A stretch of DNA of 20,411 nucleotides, taken from contig CAYSFO010000024.1 of assembly GCA_964430695.1 (NCBI GenBank), forward strand, positions 1-20,411, written 5' to 3'. This DNA comes from MGBC108787 sp964430695 (lineage in GTDB: Bacteria > Bacillota_I > Bacilli_A > RF39 > UBA660). The stretch's first letter is position 1. Every line of letters begins with the position of its first letter. Made by a program: the position numbers and the translations under genes. Shown here one piece after another: positions 1 to 8,273 of this stretch. The notes beneath the pieces are model-generated. The model had not been told where the DNA came from and ran no database searches. It was given only the letters and a program-made list of their open reading frames with translations.

Positions 1-296
1 AATACGTTTGATAGCCAGATAGTATTTTTGTTTCATCTGCATCTCCACTTAAACATATATTTAAGTTTTCATTTAATTCATCTAATGCTTCTGTTACATT
101 TCTTTCTCCATAAAGTACATTATCACTTGTTATCGCTTTTACTTCTGAAGTCATAAATAGTATGAATAACATTACTACCATTGTTATTCGTTTTTTATTT
201 TGGTTAAACCGTTCTAGTCTCTCTGGGTTCCTATCTAATGTACCCCCCCCCCAGATGACTTTTTCTGGTTGGGAGGTTTTGTTTCATTTTTTTCAT
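1..296 (-). CDS. Exported or membrane protein with poly-G frameshift (putative phase-variable gene), partial at left edge
   Basis: A strong AGGAGG lies 8 nt upstream of the ATG at 296. The reading frame starts MKKMKQNLPTRKSHLGGG and then meets TAG at 231-233, after 21 residues, because the run at 243-252 holds ten G on the coding strand. With nine G (or twelve) the frame would continue as GGGTLDRNPERLERFNQ, a basic stretch, then a hydrophobic segment (ITMVVMLFILFMTSEVKA) like a signal peptide or membrane anchor, and then an open frame to the window edge, including NVTEALDELNENL. The downstream frame has no stop and normal codon use, so it looks like a maintained gene in the OFF state. I do not recognise the family. 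A sequencing or assembly slip in the homopolymer is the main alternative. It has its own extended -10 promoter (325-335). Confidence 0.7.
243..252 (-). repeat. Poly-G tract (10 G on the coding strand), slipped-strand switch
   Basis: Ten consecutive C on the + strand (G on the coding strand) in otherwise AT-rich DNA, at codons 15-18 of the gene starting at 296. Such a run is strongly disfavoured by the local composition. Changes of one unit swap the downstream frame between stop (10 G) and open (9 G). Confidence 0.85.
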
Positions 297-324
297 TTTC
301 TTTTCCTCCTCTGATTATGTTTAA

Positions 325-335
325 ATCATAACACA
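325..335 (-). promoter_or_regulatory. Extended -10 promoter of the poly-G gene
   Basis: On the minus strand TGTGT precedes TATGAT (-10 at 325-330), matching the TRTGn extended -10 of low-GC Gram-positives. No good -35 is visible 17 nt upstream. The predicted start near 318 gives a leader of about 22 nt to the ATG at 296, with AGGAGG at 305-310. Confidence 0.6.
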
Positions 336-386
336 TTTTTTATTATTTTACTATATAAATATTACTAAAATTTTAAGTAAAAAAGA

Positions 387-415
387 TTTACATCTATATA
401 AAATTATATTATTAT
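387..415 (+). promoter_or_regulatory. Promoter of the antisense small RNA
   Basis: TTTACA (387-392), a spacer of exactly 17 nt, then TATTAT (410-415) on the + strand. It is one of very few convincing + strand promoters in the window and points into 422-495, convergent with the hydrophobic peptide gene. Predicted start is about 422. Confidence 0.6.
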
Positions 416-421
416 TTATTT

Positions 422-495
422 AAGCGAGACACTTCATTCAAGTGCTTGCCGTTTTGTAAGCAAACACTTTCCTTTTTAAAGGATAGTGTTTTTAT
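422..495 (+). ncRNA. Putative small antisense RNA (type I antitoxin-like)
   Basis: The predicted transcript is about 74 nt. Its 5' hairpin pairs GCGAG with CTTGC and CACTT with AAGTG (424-449); one pair is G-U only when the + strand is transcribed, which favours this orientation. It ends in a strong stem-loop followed by TTTTT (463-495), a Rho-independent terminator. No start codon with a usable ribosome site is seen. It would be fully antisense to the 3' untranslated region of the convergent 22-residue peptide gene. Its 5' segment CACTTC (430-435), preceded by GCG, can also pair with the peptide's Shine-Dalgarno GGAGTG (602-607) using one G-U pair, plus CGC. This resembles the direct-repeat logic of the par/Fst RNA II antitoxin. 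The function is inference; no expression data. Confidence 0.5.
463..495. terminator. Hairpin terminator, possibly bidirectional
   Basis: The arms 463-474 and 479-490 form 11 base pairs with one T-T mismatch and a 4-nt loop. TTTTTATT follows on the + strand and TTTGCTTA on the minus strand. It would end the small RNA efficiently and could end the peptide mRNA weakly, giving the shared terminator seen in par-type toxin-antitoxin loci. Confidence 0.6.
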
Positions 496-525
496 TATCC
501 CAAAACCCCCGAAGAAGCTAATTTT

Positions 526-594
526 CTAGTTGAATAATATAAGCAGGATAATTATCGCTATAAGAGCTACAATCAATAAATCATGTTTTTCCAT
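526..594 (-). CDS. 22-residue hydrophobic peptide (type I toxin-like)
   Basis: AGGAG lies 9 nt upstream of the ATG at 594. The product begins MEKHDLL, runs through an almost unbroken stretch of Leu, Ile, Val and Ala and ends LILFN: one membrane-spanning helix with a charged N-terminus. Size and make-up match bacterial type I toxins (Fst, Ibs, TxpA classes), which insert in the inner membrane and depolarise it, but I see no specific family signature. The 5' leader has inverted repeats around 625-655 (GGCA/TGCC, ATGG/CCAT) that could hold the message in a folded state. A weak promoter may lie near 670-700 (TATATG preceded 17 nt upstream by CTGTAA). Its 3' end faces a convergent small RNA. Short ORFs arise by chance, so the ribosome site and the context carry the call. 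Confidence 0.55.
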   Translation of the reverse strand: MEKHDLLIVALIAIIILLILFN

Positions 595-800
595 TTGCGG
601 CCACTCCTTTTTTATTTTTTAGAATGGCAAACCCTAGAATTCCATGCCTCGCAAATCAAACGTAACATATAGTTTAAATAAGTACAAATTACAGAATTTA
701 AAAATTTGCTTAAATAAATATGCTTTTTTTCTATTTTTGCATAGTAAATTTTAATAATCTGTAATTTTATTTTTACCATTCTTTAAATTTTATTAAATTA

Positions 801-825
801 AAAAAAGAAAACTTTATAAGTTCTC
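801..825 (-). terminator. Rho-independent terminator of the dnaE-polC operon
   Basis: Directly after the polC stop. The minus-strand arms (818-825 and 807-814) form 8 base pairs including one G-U, with a 3-nt loop (815-817), followed by a run of six T (801-806). The stretch from here down to the peptide leader (about 660-800) is very AT-rich and shows no further gene. Confidence 0.75.
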
Positions 826-830
826 TCCTT

Positions 831-3800
831 TTAAAATAAACTTAATTGACTCGTTTCTGGCATTCCTTCAAAAATGCCTAGAACACGCATTTTTTCAATC
901 GTTGATTGGTTTACTTTTCCGCGCATACTAAAGTCTTCTACACTATAAAATTCTTTTTCTTTTCTTTCTTCCATTATTTTAGTTGCAACGGCATCTCCTA
1001 GTCCATCTAAGCTTGAAAATGGCATGATTAAAGCATTTTCATCTTCGACCATAACAAAGTTATCTCCCTCGCTCTTTTTGATATCTATCATTTTAAATTT
1101 TACTCCGCGAGCGGTGGCTTCTAAAGCAAGTTTTAAGGTTTCTAATAAAGACTGATCTTTGTTCGTTGCTTCTTTGCCTTTGCTTTGAATTTCTCCAATT
1201 TTTGCTTTTATCGCATCATAACCTTTTACCATGACTTCCACATCAAAATCCGTAAAACGAGTAGAAAAATAAGTACAGTAATACACTAAAGGTTTATGGA
1301 CTTTATACCAAGCAATACGAAATGCACTTGTAACATAAGCAGCCGCATGGGCTTTTGGAAACATGTATTTTATTTTCTGACAAGAGGTAATATACCAATC
1401 TGGTATATTATATTCTTTTAACGTTTCAACAAAGCCAGCCCAAGTTTCTGGATCTTTACCCGCTTTTCCTTTACGAACAAATTCCATGATTTTAAATGCT
1501 TTAATTGCTGGGACTCCTTTATTCATTAACTCGACCATAATATCGTCACGACAACCAATAACATCTTTAAATGGACAAATATTTTTTTGAATTAATTCCT
1601 GAGCATTACCAAGCCATACATCTGTACCATGAGCAAGTCCTGAAATTTTTACAAGTTCTGCAAAAGTAGTTGGTTTAGCATCCTTAACCAGTTGAATCGT
1701 AAATGGAGTTCCAAATTCAGGTACGCCTAGTGTTCCTGTATCACACATAATTTGTTCTTTCGTAACTCCCAAAGATTTTGTTCCTGTAAATAAAGCCATG
1801 GTTGCTTTATCATCTAATGGAACTTCTGTCACATCATCTCCCGTTAAATCTTGAATCATTCGCAGTTGTGTAGGATCTGTATGTCCTAAAATATCTAATT
1901 TTAAAACATCGGCATCAATGGCATGATAATCAAAGTGTGTTGTACGCCATGCACTTGTTGGGTCTTCTGCAGGAAATTGGAAAGGAGTAAAATCAAATAC
2001 TTCCATGTAATCCGGAATAACTACAATTCCACCTGGATGTTGTCCTGTTGTTCTTTTACATCCCGTACATCCTTTGGCAAGTCTTTCTGTTTCAATATGA
2101 CGCATGATAATTCCTTTTTCTTCACAATAGCCTTTTACATATCCATAGGCTGTTTTTTCCGCAACAGTTCCGATTGTTCCTGCACGGTACACATTATCAA
2201 CACCGAATAATACTTTTGTATATTCATGAGCACTTGCTTGATTTAAATCGGAAAAATTAAGGTCGATATCTGGAACTTTATCCGCATTAAATCCTAAGAA
2301 AGTAGCAAACGGAATATCGTGTCCATCTTTTGCCATTTTTGCACCACACTTTGGACACTTTTTATCAGGTAGGTCAAAACCACAAGAATAAGTAACTCCA
2401 AGAGCATTTCCTTCTTCATCATCAAATATACTATTTTTACATTTTGGACAACGATAATGGGCAGGCAGACTATTTACTTCTGTAATTCCCATCATGTTTG
2501 CAACAAAAGATGATCCAACACTACCACGAGAGCCAACTAAAAATCCTTCATCATTGGAATGTTTTACTAACTTTTGGGCAATTAAATAAATAACATCATA
2601 ATTGGCTCCAATAATTCCCCCTAATTTTTTATAGGCTAGTTTATCAAGTTCTTCGTCTGTACCCTCTTCTTCCAAATGCTTCTTTACCATATCTTTTACA
2701 GCTTCTTTTCCTTGTAAAATTGTATGATGCACTAATTGGAAAGATGCCTCTTCCTCTTCTACTTCTTGTTTACAAGCACTAATGATGGCATCTCCATACA
2801 ATTCTTTAGCAAGTCTTTCTTCAATATTGAATGGAAGTGGATTCCCATATAGTTCATCTGCTTTATTGTAAACAAGTTCAGTCATTGTTTCTACGGATTT
2901 TTCTATTTTGGGAGCAAAAGGATTCGGAGTATCGATTATGACTTCGATTTCTTCACAGATGCCAGCAATTTTATTTGGGTTATCAATTACAATTTCTTTT
3001 GCTGTTTCACTATCTAGAAATGCAAAATCAGCAAGCATTTCTTTTGTTGTTTTTAAATATTGATTTGGTACTTCTATTCCTTTTCGTTTTAATGGATGTA
3101 GTTTTCCATTGAATTTTTGATTAACAATAATCTCACGATAAATTTTATCTTCTTTTTTTAGATTATGAACGTCTCCTGTTGCAACCACTGGTTTCCCCGC
3201 TTCTTTGGCAATTCGAATAATTCTTTTTAAATACTCTTCTGCTTGTGTAGTTGTTACAAAACGAGCTTCTGGGCCAATAAGATGAGAGAATGCACTAATG
3301 GGTTGGACTTCTATATAATCATAAAAATTCATCATATTTACTAATTCTTCATCATCGAGTCCTTTTGCTTTATCAAAAACTTCTCCATTGATACAACCAG
3401 AACCAATCAACAAACCTTCTCGTAATGCATTTATTTCTTTTCGAGGTATTTTGGGTTGTTCATTTTTGTATAAATATTTGGTATTAGCAATCGAAATCAT
3501 TTTAAATAAATTTTTTAATCCTTCTCGATTTTTTGCTATCAAACATGCATGAAACGGATAAGAGAATCGGACCAAAGATTCAATATCAATATTGGAAAGT
3601 AACTCATCTGTAGTGCTTACATTTTGATCATAAAAAGCTTTACACATTTTATGAAATGCAAGAGCCGTTCCTTCGGCGTCATAATCTGCACGGTGATGTT
3701 TTTCTTCGTCCCATGGAATATCTAAACGTTTGGTTAATGTTTGCAGTTTATGATTTGGCCATTCCGGATGAAGCATTCTTGCCATACTCATGGTGTCAAT

Positions 3801-5318
3801 TACCGTATAGTCAAATTCTGGTAATCCATACTTATTGCAAGCCGCTTTCATAAAAGAAATATCAAATTTTGCATTATGCGCAACTAATGGTAAATCACCA
3901 GCCCAAGCTAGAAATCTTTTAGTTACGTTTTCTTCATTATCTTTCCCACTTACCATTTCATCTGTAATAAATGTTAATTCCGTAATCTTTTTAGGAATCG
4001 GACGATGGGGATCAATTAATTCATCAAAACGATCAATGATTTTACCATCCTTTATTTTTACCGCTCCTATCTCAATCATTTGGTCAGAACCAGCATAGAA
4101 TCCAGTTGTTTCTGTGTCAAAAACAACATATGTATCTTCCAATAAATTATAATTTCTATTATTAAAAATAATATCTACATCATCATTAACGATGTTCATC
4201 TCGGCTCCATATAAAACTTTGAAATGATCATTTTCTTCTTTTCCTCTATTTAAATCACAAACAACATGATAAAAATCAGGAAAAGATTGCACACAGTTAT
4301 GATCGGTAACAGCAATTGCTTTCTGCCCAATTTTAGCTGCGTGTTTAACAAGACTTTTGGCATCAATGACACCATCCATTGCACTCATCATTGTATGAGC
4401 ATGTAACTCTACTCTAGGCATTTCTGCATCGTCAATGACTACTTCTTCTTTCGAATCAATCTTTGTAAAATTTCGGACACTTAAAACCAAATCTTTACTA
4501 AAAGAATCAAATTCTACTTTTCCTTGAAAACGATACCAAGTTCCTTCTTTTATTTCTTTTAAAGTACTTTTGTATTCATCTTTTTTCTTTCTAAAAATTT
4601 TGGCAAGCAAACTATTCGTTTTATCACTAATTTTTAAAGTAATAATATTAATTTTTTCATGTTCCATTGTATCGATTCCAAAAACAAAAGCCTCAACAAT
4701 CACATTCTTCATATCCCCCATGATGTTATTAATCGCTGTAATTTCTCCTTCAATTGGCTCTTCTTCTTTTGAAGAAGCAGTTGGAATCAGTGTCATTTCG
4801 GCTGTTTTATTTTTTTCTAAATCTGCTTTTATTTCACTATTTAATTCTTCGTTTAAGATACTGGTTAGTTCATATTCTCCCAATCCAAAACATAATAATT
4901 TTTGGGTAATTTCTTTTGCTTCCTTTTTTAATTCCAATTCTTCTAACTTAGTACTGACTTCTATTGTAATAATTTCATCATCGATTGTTACTAAAGCATC
5001 ATTTAAATTAATTAAAGATGGCCTTTTTATCGTTAGTTCTTTAATTAACTCTTTTAAGTAAGCTAAAATATTTTTTTCCGTAACCATTTGATAATGCATA
5101 CGAATCACACAAGCTTTTTCTTTATTAATTCCTTTTGTTGCAGCTTGAAATAATGCATTTACAATAGAATACGGCAATACACGAGAAGAGGAAATATAAA
5201 CTTCAAATAGGTCTTTTTGCTTTAAATAGATAACTTTTTCAACTTTTACCTCTTTAAAAACTTCTTCCTCATAGTTAAACTCTATACTTTTAAAAAAACG
5301 TTTTAATTCATCTGTCAT
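831..5318 (-). CDS. polC: DNA polymerase III alpha subunit, PolC type
   Basis: Replicative polymerase of Gram-positive bacteria with built-in 3'-5' proofreading; it extends both strands at the fork with the beta clamp. At 1495 residues it is typical for the family. In order: N-terminal and OB-fold region (to ~300); the first PHP half with intact metal ligands (HAHTMMSAMDG ~306, TDHN ~335); an inserted DnaQ-like exonuclease with DTETTG (~400), HNAKFD and HHRADYD (~545); the rest of PHP; palm with GSRGSVGSS (~929) and catalytic Asps in PDIDLNFS (~1017) and LKLDILG; and a Cys4 zinc module (CPKC...CG...CPKCG, ~952-990). The start at 5318 has AGGTG 5 nt upstream and lies 11 nt after the dnaE stop, so the two genes are one operon and probably translationally coupled. 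All key residues are present. Confidence 0.97.
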   Translation of the reverse strand: MTDELKRFFKSIEFNYEEEVFKEVKVEKVIYLKQKDLFEVYISSSRVLPYSIVNALFQAATKGINKEKACVIRMHYQMVTEKNILAYLKELIKELTIKRPSLINLNDALVTIDDEIITIEVSTKLEELELKKEAKEITQKLLCFGLGEYELTSILNEELNSEIKADLEKNKTAEMTLIPTASSKEEEPIEGEITAINNIMGDMKNVIVEAFVFGIDTMEHEKINIITLKISDKTNSLLAKIFRKKKDEYKSTLKEIKEGTWYRFQGKVEFDSFSKDLVLSVRNFTKIDSKEEVVIDDAEMPRVELHAHTMMSAMDGVIDAKSLVKHAAKIGQKAIAVTDHNCVQSFPDFYHVVCDLNRGKEENDHFKVLYGAEMNIVNDDVDIIFNNRNYNLLEDTYVVFDTETTGFYAGSDQMIEIGAVKIKDGKIIDRFDELIDPHRPIPKKITELTFITDEMVSGKDNEENVTKRFLAWAGDLPLVAHNAKFDISFMKAACNKYGLPEFDYTVIDTMSMARMLHPEWPNHKLQTLTKRLDIPWDEEKHHRADYDAEGTALAFHKMCKAFYDQNVSTTDELLSNIDIESLVRFSYPFHACLIAKNREGLKNLFKMISIANTKYLYKNEQPKIPRKEINALREGLLIGSGCINGEVFDKAKGLDDEELVNMMNFYDYIEVQPISAFSHLIGPEARFVTTTQAEEYLKRIIRIAKEAGKPVVATGDVHNLKKEDKIYREIIVNQKFNGKLHPLKRKGIEVPNQYLKTTKEMLADFAFLDSETAKEIVIDNPNKIAGICEEIEVIIDTPNPFAPKIEKSVETMTELVYNKADELYGNPLPFNIEERLAKELYGDAIISACKQEVEEEEASFQLVHHTILQGKEAVKDMVKKHLEEEGTDEELDKLAYKKLGGIIGANYDVIYLIAQKLVKHSNDEGFLVGSRGSVGSSFVANMMGITEVNSLPAHYRCPKCKNSIFDDEEGNALGVTYSCGFDLPDKKCPKCGAKMAKDGHDIPFATFLGFNADKVPDIDLNFSDLNQASAHEYTKVLFGVDNVYRAGTIGTVAEKTAYGYVKGYCEEKGIIMRHIETERLAKGCTGCKRTTGQHPGGIVVIPDYMEVFDFTPFQFPAEDPTSAWRTTHFDYHAIDADVLKLDILGHTDPTQLRMIQDLTGDDVTEVPLDDKATMALFTGTKSLGVTKEQIMCDTGTLGVPEFGTPFTIQLVKDAKPTTFAELVKISGLAHGTDVWLGNAQELIQKNICPFKDVIGCRDDIMVELMNKGVPAIKAFKIMEFVRKGKAGKDPETWAGFVETLKEYNIPDWYITSCQKIKYMFPKAHAAAYVTSAFRIAWYKVHKPLVYYCTYFSTRFTDFDVEVMVKGYDAIKAKIGEIQSKGKEATNKDQSLLETLKLALEATARGVKFKMIDIKKSEGDNFVMVEDENALIMPFSSLDGLGDAVATKIMEERKEKEFYSVEDFSMRGKVNQSTIEKMRVLGIFEGMPETSQLSLF

Positions 5319-5329
5319 TTATACACCTA

Positions 5330-8233
5330 CTACTTTTTTATTATATTATTTACATTGATTTGATATTTGTCATATCTTTTGGTTACACGACCTTGTATTT
5401 CTACAATCGTATTTAGTTCTAATTTATCCATTAGTTTCATTTGTTTAGCAAAAACAACAAAACTAGCTGAACCCGTTTCATCACTGGCTTCTAAAAAAGC
5501 CATTTCTTCATTCTTTTTCGTTTTTATACGCTTGATACTCTCAATTAATACCACACATCGAACATATTTGTCAAAGTGATTTTGAATGGTTTGCAATTTC
5601 ATTACATTAGTTCCTGTATATCTACTCGCAGGATGATTTGTAATATAAAAACCAAAGCTTTCCATTTCTAATTGATGTTCATTTTCGTTATCTTCTACTT
5701 CTTTTAAAACGGGTTTTAATAGTAAAGGTGAATCTATTCCGTAACTCAACTCTGCATAGTTTAAAATAGATTCTACATTTTCTTTTAACGTCGCTTTATT
5801 AGCAAATTTTTCAAAAACACCAGCATTGATTAAGATTTCAATAATTCTCGCATTTATATTTTTATTATAGATGCGTTTTACAAAATCAACAAAGTCTTTA
5901 TATTCACCATTTTCTAATCGTTCTTGCACAATACTTTCTATAGATAGACCATTTAGTCCTTTAATGATAGAGAGTGGTAAAATTAAACTCTCCTTTTCAA
6001 TTTGATAAACTTCTGTACTTTTATTAATATCCGGATGTTCTATTTTTAAATGATGATTTTTTGCTTCAATAATATATTCTTTTGTTTTCACTTCACTTCC
6101 TATACTCATATTTAATAAATTGGTAAGGAAGTATTTGGGAAACTTAACTTTTAAATAAGCCATTTGATATCCTATCAAAGAATACGAAACGGAATGAGAT
6201 TTGTTAAAACCGTACCCAGCAAATTTTAAAATCAAATCGTACAACTTTTTCGCAATATGTTTATCATAACCATTTTTTATGGCTTGAGTAATAAATTTAT
6301 TTTCTTCATTTAGAATGATTTCTTTTTTCTTTTTACTCATAGCTCTTCTCACTAGATCTGCCTCTGCATAGGAATAACTAGCAACAGTAACTAATATTTG
6401 CATAACTTGTTCTTGATAAACGATAATTCCTTCGGTTTCTTTTAAAATCGGCTCTAAAGCTGGAATTAAATACTCTATTTTTTCCTTTCCTTCTTTTCGT
6501 CGAATAAACGAATCAATGTTATCCATGGGTCCAGGTCTATAAAGGGCAATAGATGCTACAATGTCACTAAAGTTTCTAGGTTTTAGTTTTTGTAAAAACG
6601 AACGCATGCCACTACTTTCAAATTGAAATATCCCCGTTGTATCTGCTTTTGTAAATAAATTTAAAACGTTTTTGTCATTCAAATTAATTTTATTTAATTG
6701 CACCATTTTTCCTGTGTCTTTTTTGATTAATTCTAAAATATTGGCAATCATCGTTAAGTTTTTTATGGCTAGTAAATCCATTTTTAAAAGTCCTAATTCT
6801 TCTAAATATTCCATCGTAATTCCCGTAGAAATATTTTCTCCTACTTTAATAATAGGAATTAAATCGTCTAGCGTTGTATTGGAAATCACGACTCCTGCAG
6901 CATGGGTAGAAATATTTTTTTTCAGCCCTTCTATTTTTAAAGCAATTTTATATATTTTTTGCAGGGATGGATTTGTTTTTAAAATATTTTTTACTTCTAT
7001 TTTTTCTAAATTTTCACGTAAAGATAAACCCGCATTAATTTCTTTTAACATATTTTCAAAAGAACGGTCGGAAAATTCAAGAATTCTCGCAATTTCACGA
7101 AGAGCTAGTTTACTTTTTAATGTTGCAAATGTCATAATAGAGGCAACTTTATCCATACCATAACGTGATTTTATATACTCAATGACAGTTGCACGTTTTG
7201 TATTTTCAAAATCAATATCAATATCGGGCATAGTTATACGTTCTGGATTTAAGAATCTTTCAAATAATAAATTATATTCTAGAGGGTCAATATCTGTAAT
7301 GCCTAAAGTATAACAAACTAGGCTTCCTGCAGCACTTCCACGGCCTGGTCCCACAAAGACATTATTTTTTTTCGCATATAAAACATAATCATACACAATT
7401 AAGATGTAATCAACAAACCCCATCTTTTTAATCACACTTAATTCATATTCTAATCGTTCAAGATAGACTTTGGTCACAGACCCTAAAAGTCGTTTATGTA
7501 ATCCTTTTTTGGTTAAATTTTCTAAATAAGAGTAAGAATCTTCTAAAGAGGGATTGTATTTAGGAATATAATTTCCGTTTTTAGGAATTTCTACATTGAG
7601 AAGTTCTGCTACTTTAAAAGTTGTTTCTTGATCTATAGAAGACACATCTTCGTTAAAATAATTTTTTTCATAATTCTTTAAAGTGTATTCCTTTATTTTT
7701 TTATCTTCCGCAATCATATTTAAATAATCTAAATACACGGTATCTTCTTTTTTTAACGAACGAATATCATTTAGATAGACAATGTTTTTTGTTTTTAATA
7801 AAGCATGTGTTTTTTCATAATCATTTTGGTAGCTTGCAAAAACATCTTCCACAATACTCTCTACTTCCGAAAATAAAGAGAGTGCTTCATAAGGGATAAT
7901 AGCTAAAATATCTTTTTTATACATCTCTAAATCAATAAGTGCTAGAGTACGCTCCGATTTTATCGTATTTAATTTTAATAGATTTTGGTAGCCTGTATAT
8001 GTTTTGGCATATAAATAAATGTGTAATTCATTTATCACAACATCTAAACCAATGATTGGCTTGATATTATTTTTTAAACATTGGTCATAAAACTCCATTA
8101 CTCCATATAAGTATTCATCACAAATGGCACAAGAGGTGATTTCTTTTTGAACTAAAAACTTGATTAACTCATCAATCTTAATTGTACTTTTTAATAAACT
8201 ATAATCTGTTGTTATTTTAAGCGGTACGTACAT
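5330..8233 (-). CDS. dnaE: DNA polymerase III alpha subunit, DnaE type
   Basis: Second C-family polymerase. In PolC-containing bacteria DnaE extends RNA primers on the lagging strand before hand-off to PolC. At 967 residues it is shorter than the ~1100 of Bacillus DnaE and ends just after the OB fold (RCVVLIESIKR... ~880-960). The PHP domain is degenerate: the usual H-x-H-T-EYS motif reads KITTDYS (~7-13) and TDHG reads CDEY (~38), so its metal ligands are lost. Polymerase motifs are intact: GPGRGSAAGS (~296), PDIDIDF with two catalytic Asps (~338), the third Asp in KMDLLAIKNL (~486), and HAAGVVIS. There is no proofreading exonuclease. The start at 8233 has GGGGGAGGGAG upstream and an extended -10 promoter. 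polC follows 11 nt downstream. Confidence 0.96.
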   Translation of the reverse strand: MYVPLKITTDYSLLKSTIKIDELIKFLVQKEITSCAICDEYLYGVMEFYDQCLKNNIKPIIGLDVVINELHIYLYAKTYTGYQNLLKLNTIKSERTLALIDLEMYKKDILAIIPYEALSLFSEVESIVEDVFASYQNDYEKTHALLKTKNIVYLNDIRSLKKEDTVYLDYLNMIAEDKKIKEYTLKNYEKNYFNEDVSSIDQETTFKVAELLNVEIPKNGNYIPKYNPSLEDSYSYLENLTKKGLHKRLLGSVTKVYLERLEYELSVIKKMGFVDYILIVYDYVLYAKKNNVFVGPGRGSAAGSLVCYTLGITDIDPLEYNLLFERFLNPERITMPDIDIDFENTKRATVIEYIKSRYGMDKVASIMTFATLKSKLALREIARILEFSDRSFENMLKEINAGLSLRENLEKIEVKNILKTNPSLQKIYKIALKIEGLKKNISTHAAGVVISNTTLDDLIPIIKVGENISTGITMEYLEELGLLKMDLLAIKNLTMIANILELIKKDTGKMVQLNKINLNDKNVLNLFTKADTTGIFQFESSGMRSFLQKLKPRNFSDIVASIALYRPGPMDNIDSFIRRKEGKEKIEYLIPALEPILKETEGIIVYQEQVMQILVTVASYSYAEADLVRRAMSKKKKEIILNEENKFITQAIKNGYDKHIAKKLYDLILKFAGYGFNKSHSVSYSLIGYQMAYLKVKFPKYFLTNLLNMSIGSEVKTKEYIIEAKNHHLKIEHPDINKSTEVYQIEKESLILPLSIIKGLNGLSIESIVQERLENGEYKDFVDFVKRIYNKNINARIIEILINAGVFEKFANKATLKENVESILNYAELSYGIDSPLLLKPVLKEVEDNENEHQLEMESFGFYITNHPASRYTGTNVMKLQTIQNHFDKYVRCVVLIESIKRIKTKKNEEMAFLEASDETGSASFVVFAKQMKLMDKLELNTIVEIQGRVTKRYDKYQINVNNIIKK

Positions 8234-8261
8234 GAAACTCCCTCCCCCATGTTCTTATAGT

Positions 8262-8270
8262 ATTATATCA
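8262..8270 (-). promoter_or_regulatory. Extended -10 promoter of the dnaE-polC operon
   Basis: TGA followed by a perfect TATAAT on the minus strand, predicting a start near 8255 and a leader of about 22 nt. No clear -35. It overlaps the last bases of dacA plus the short gap, so dnaE-polC can be transcribed apart from dacA. Confidence 0.65.
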
Positions 8271-8273
8271 TGA

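Noticed and set aside
1923..4098. Several + strand open frames (95, 65 and 87 codons) inside polC
   Set aside because: They lie opposite conserved PolC motifs and have no promoter, ribosome site or recognisable product.
4570..5061. 163-codon + strand open frame within polC (and a similar one at 6672-7163 within dnaE)
   Set aside because: Low-complexity Ser/Ile/Phe-rich translation opposite well-conserved polymerase domains, with no ribosome site; antisense shadow of AT-rich coding DNA.
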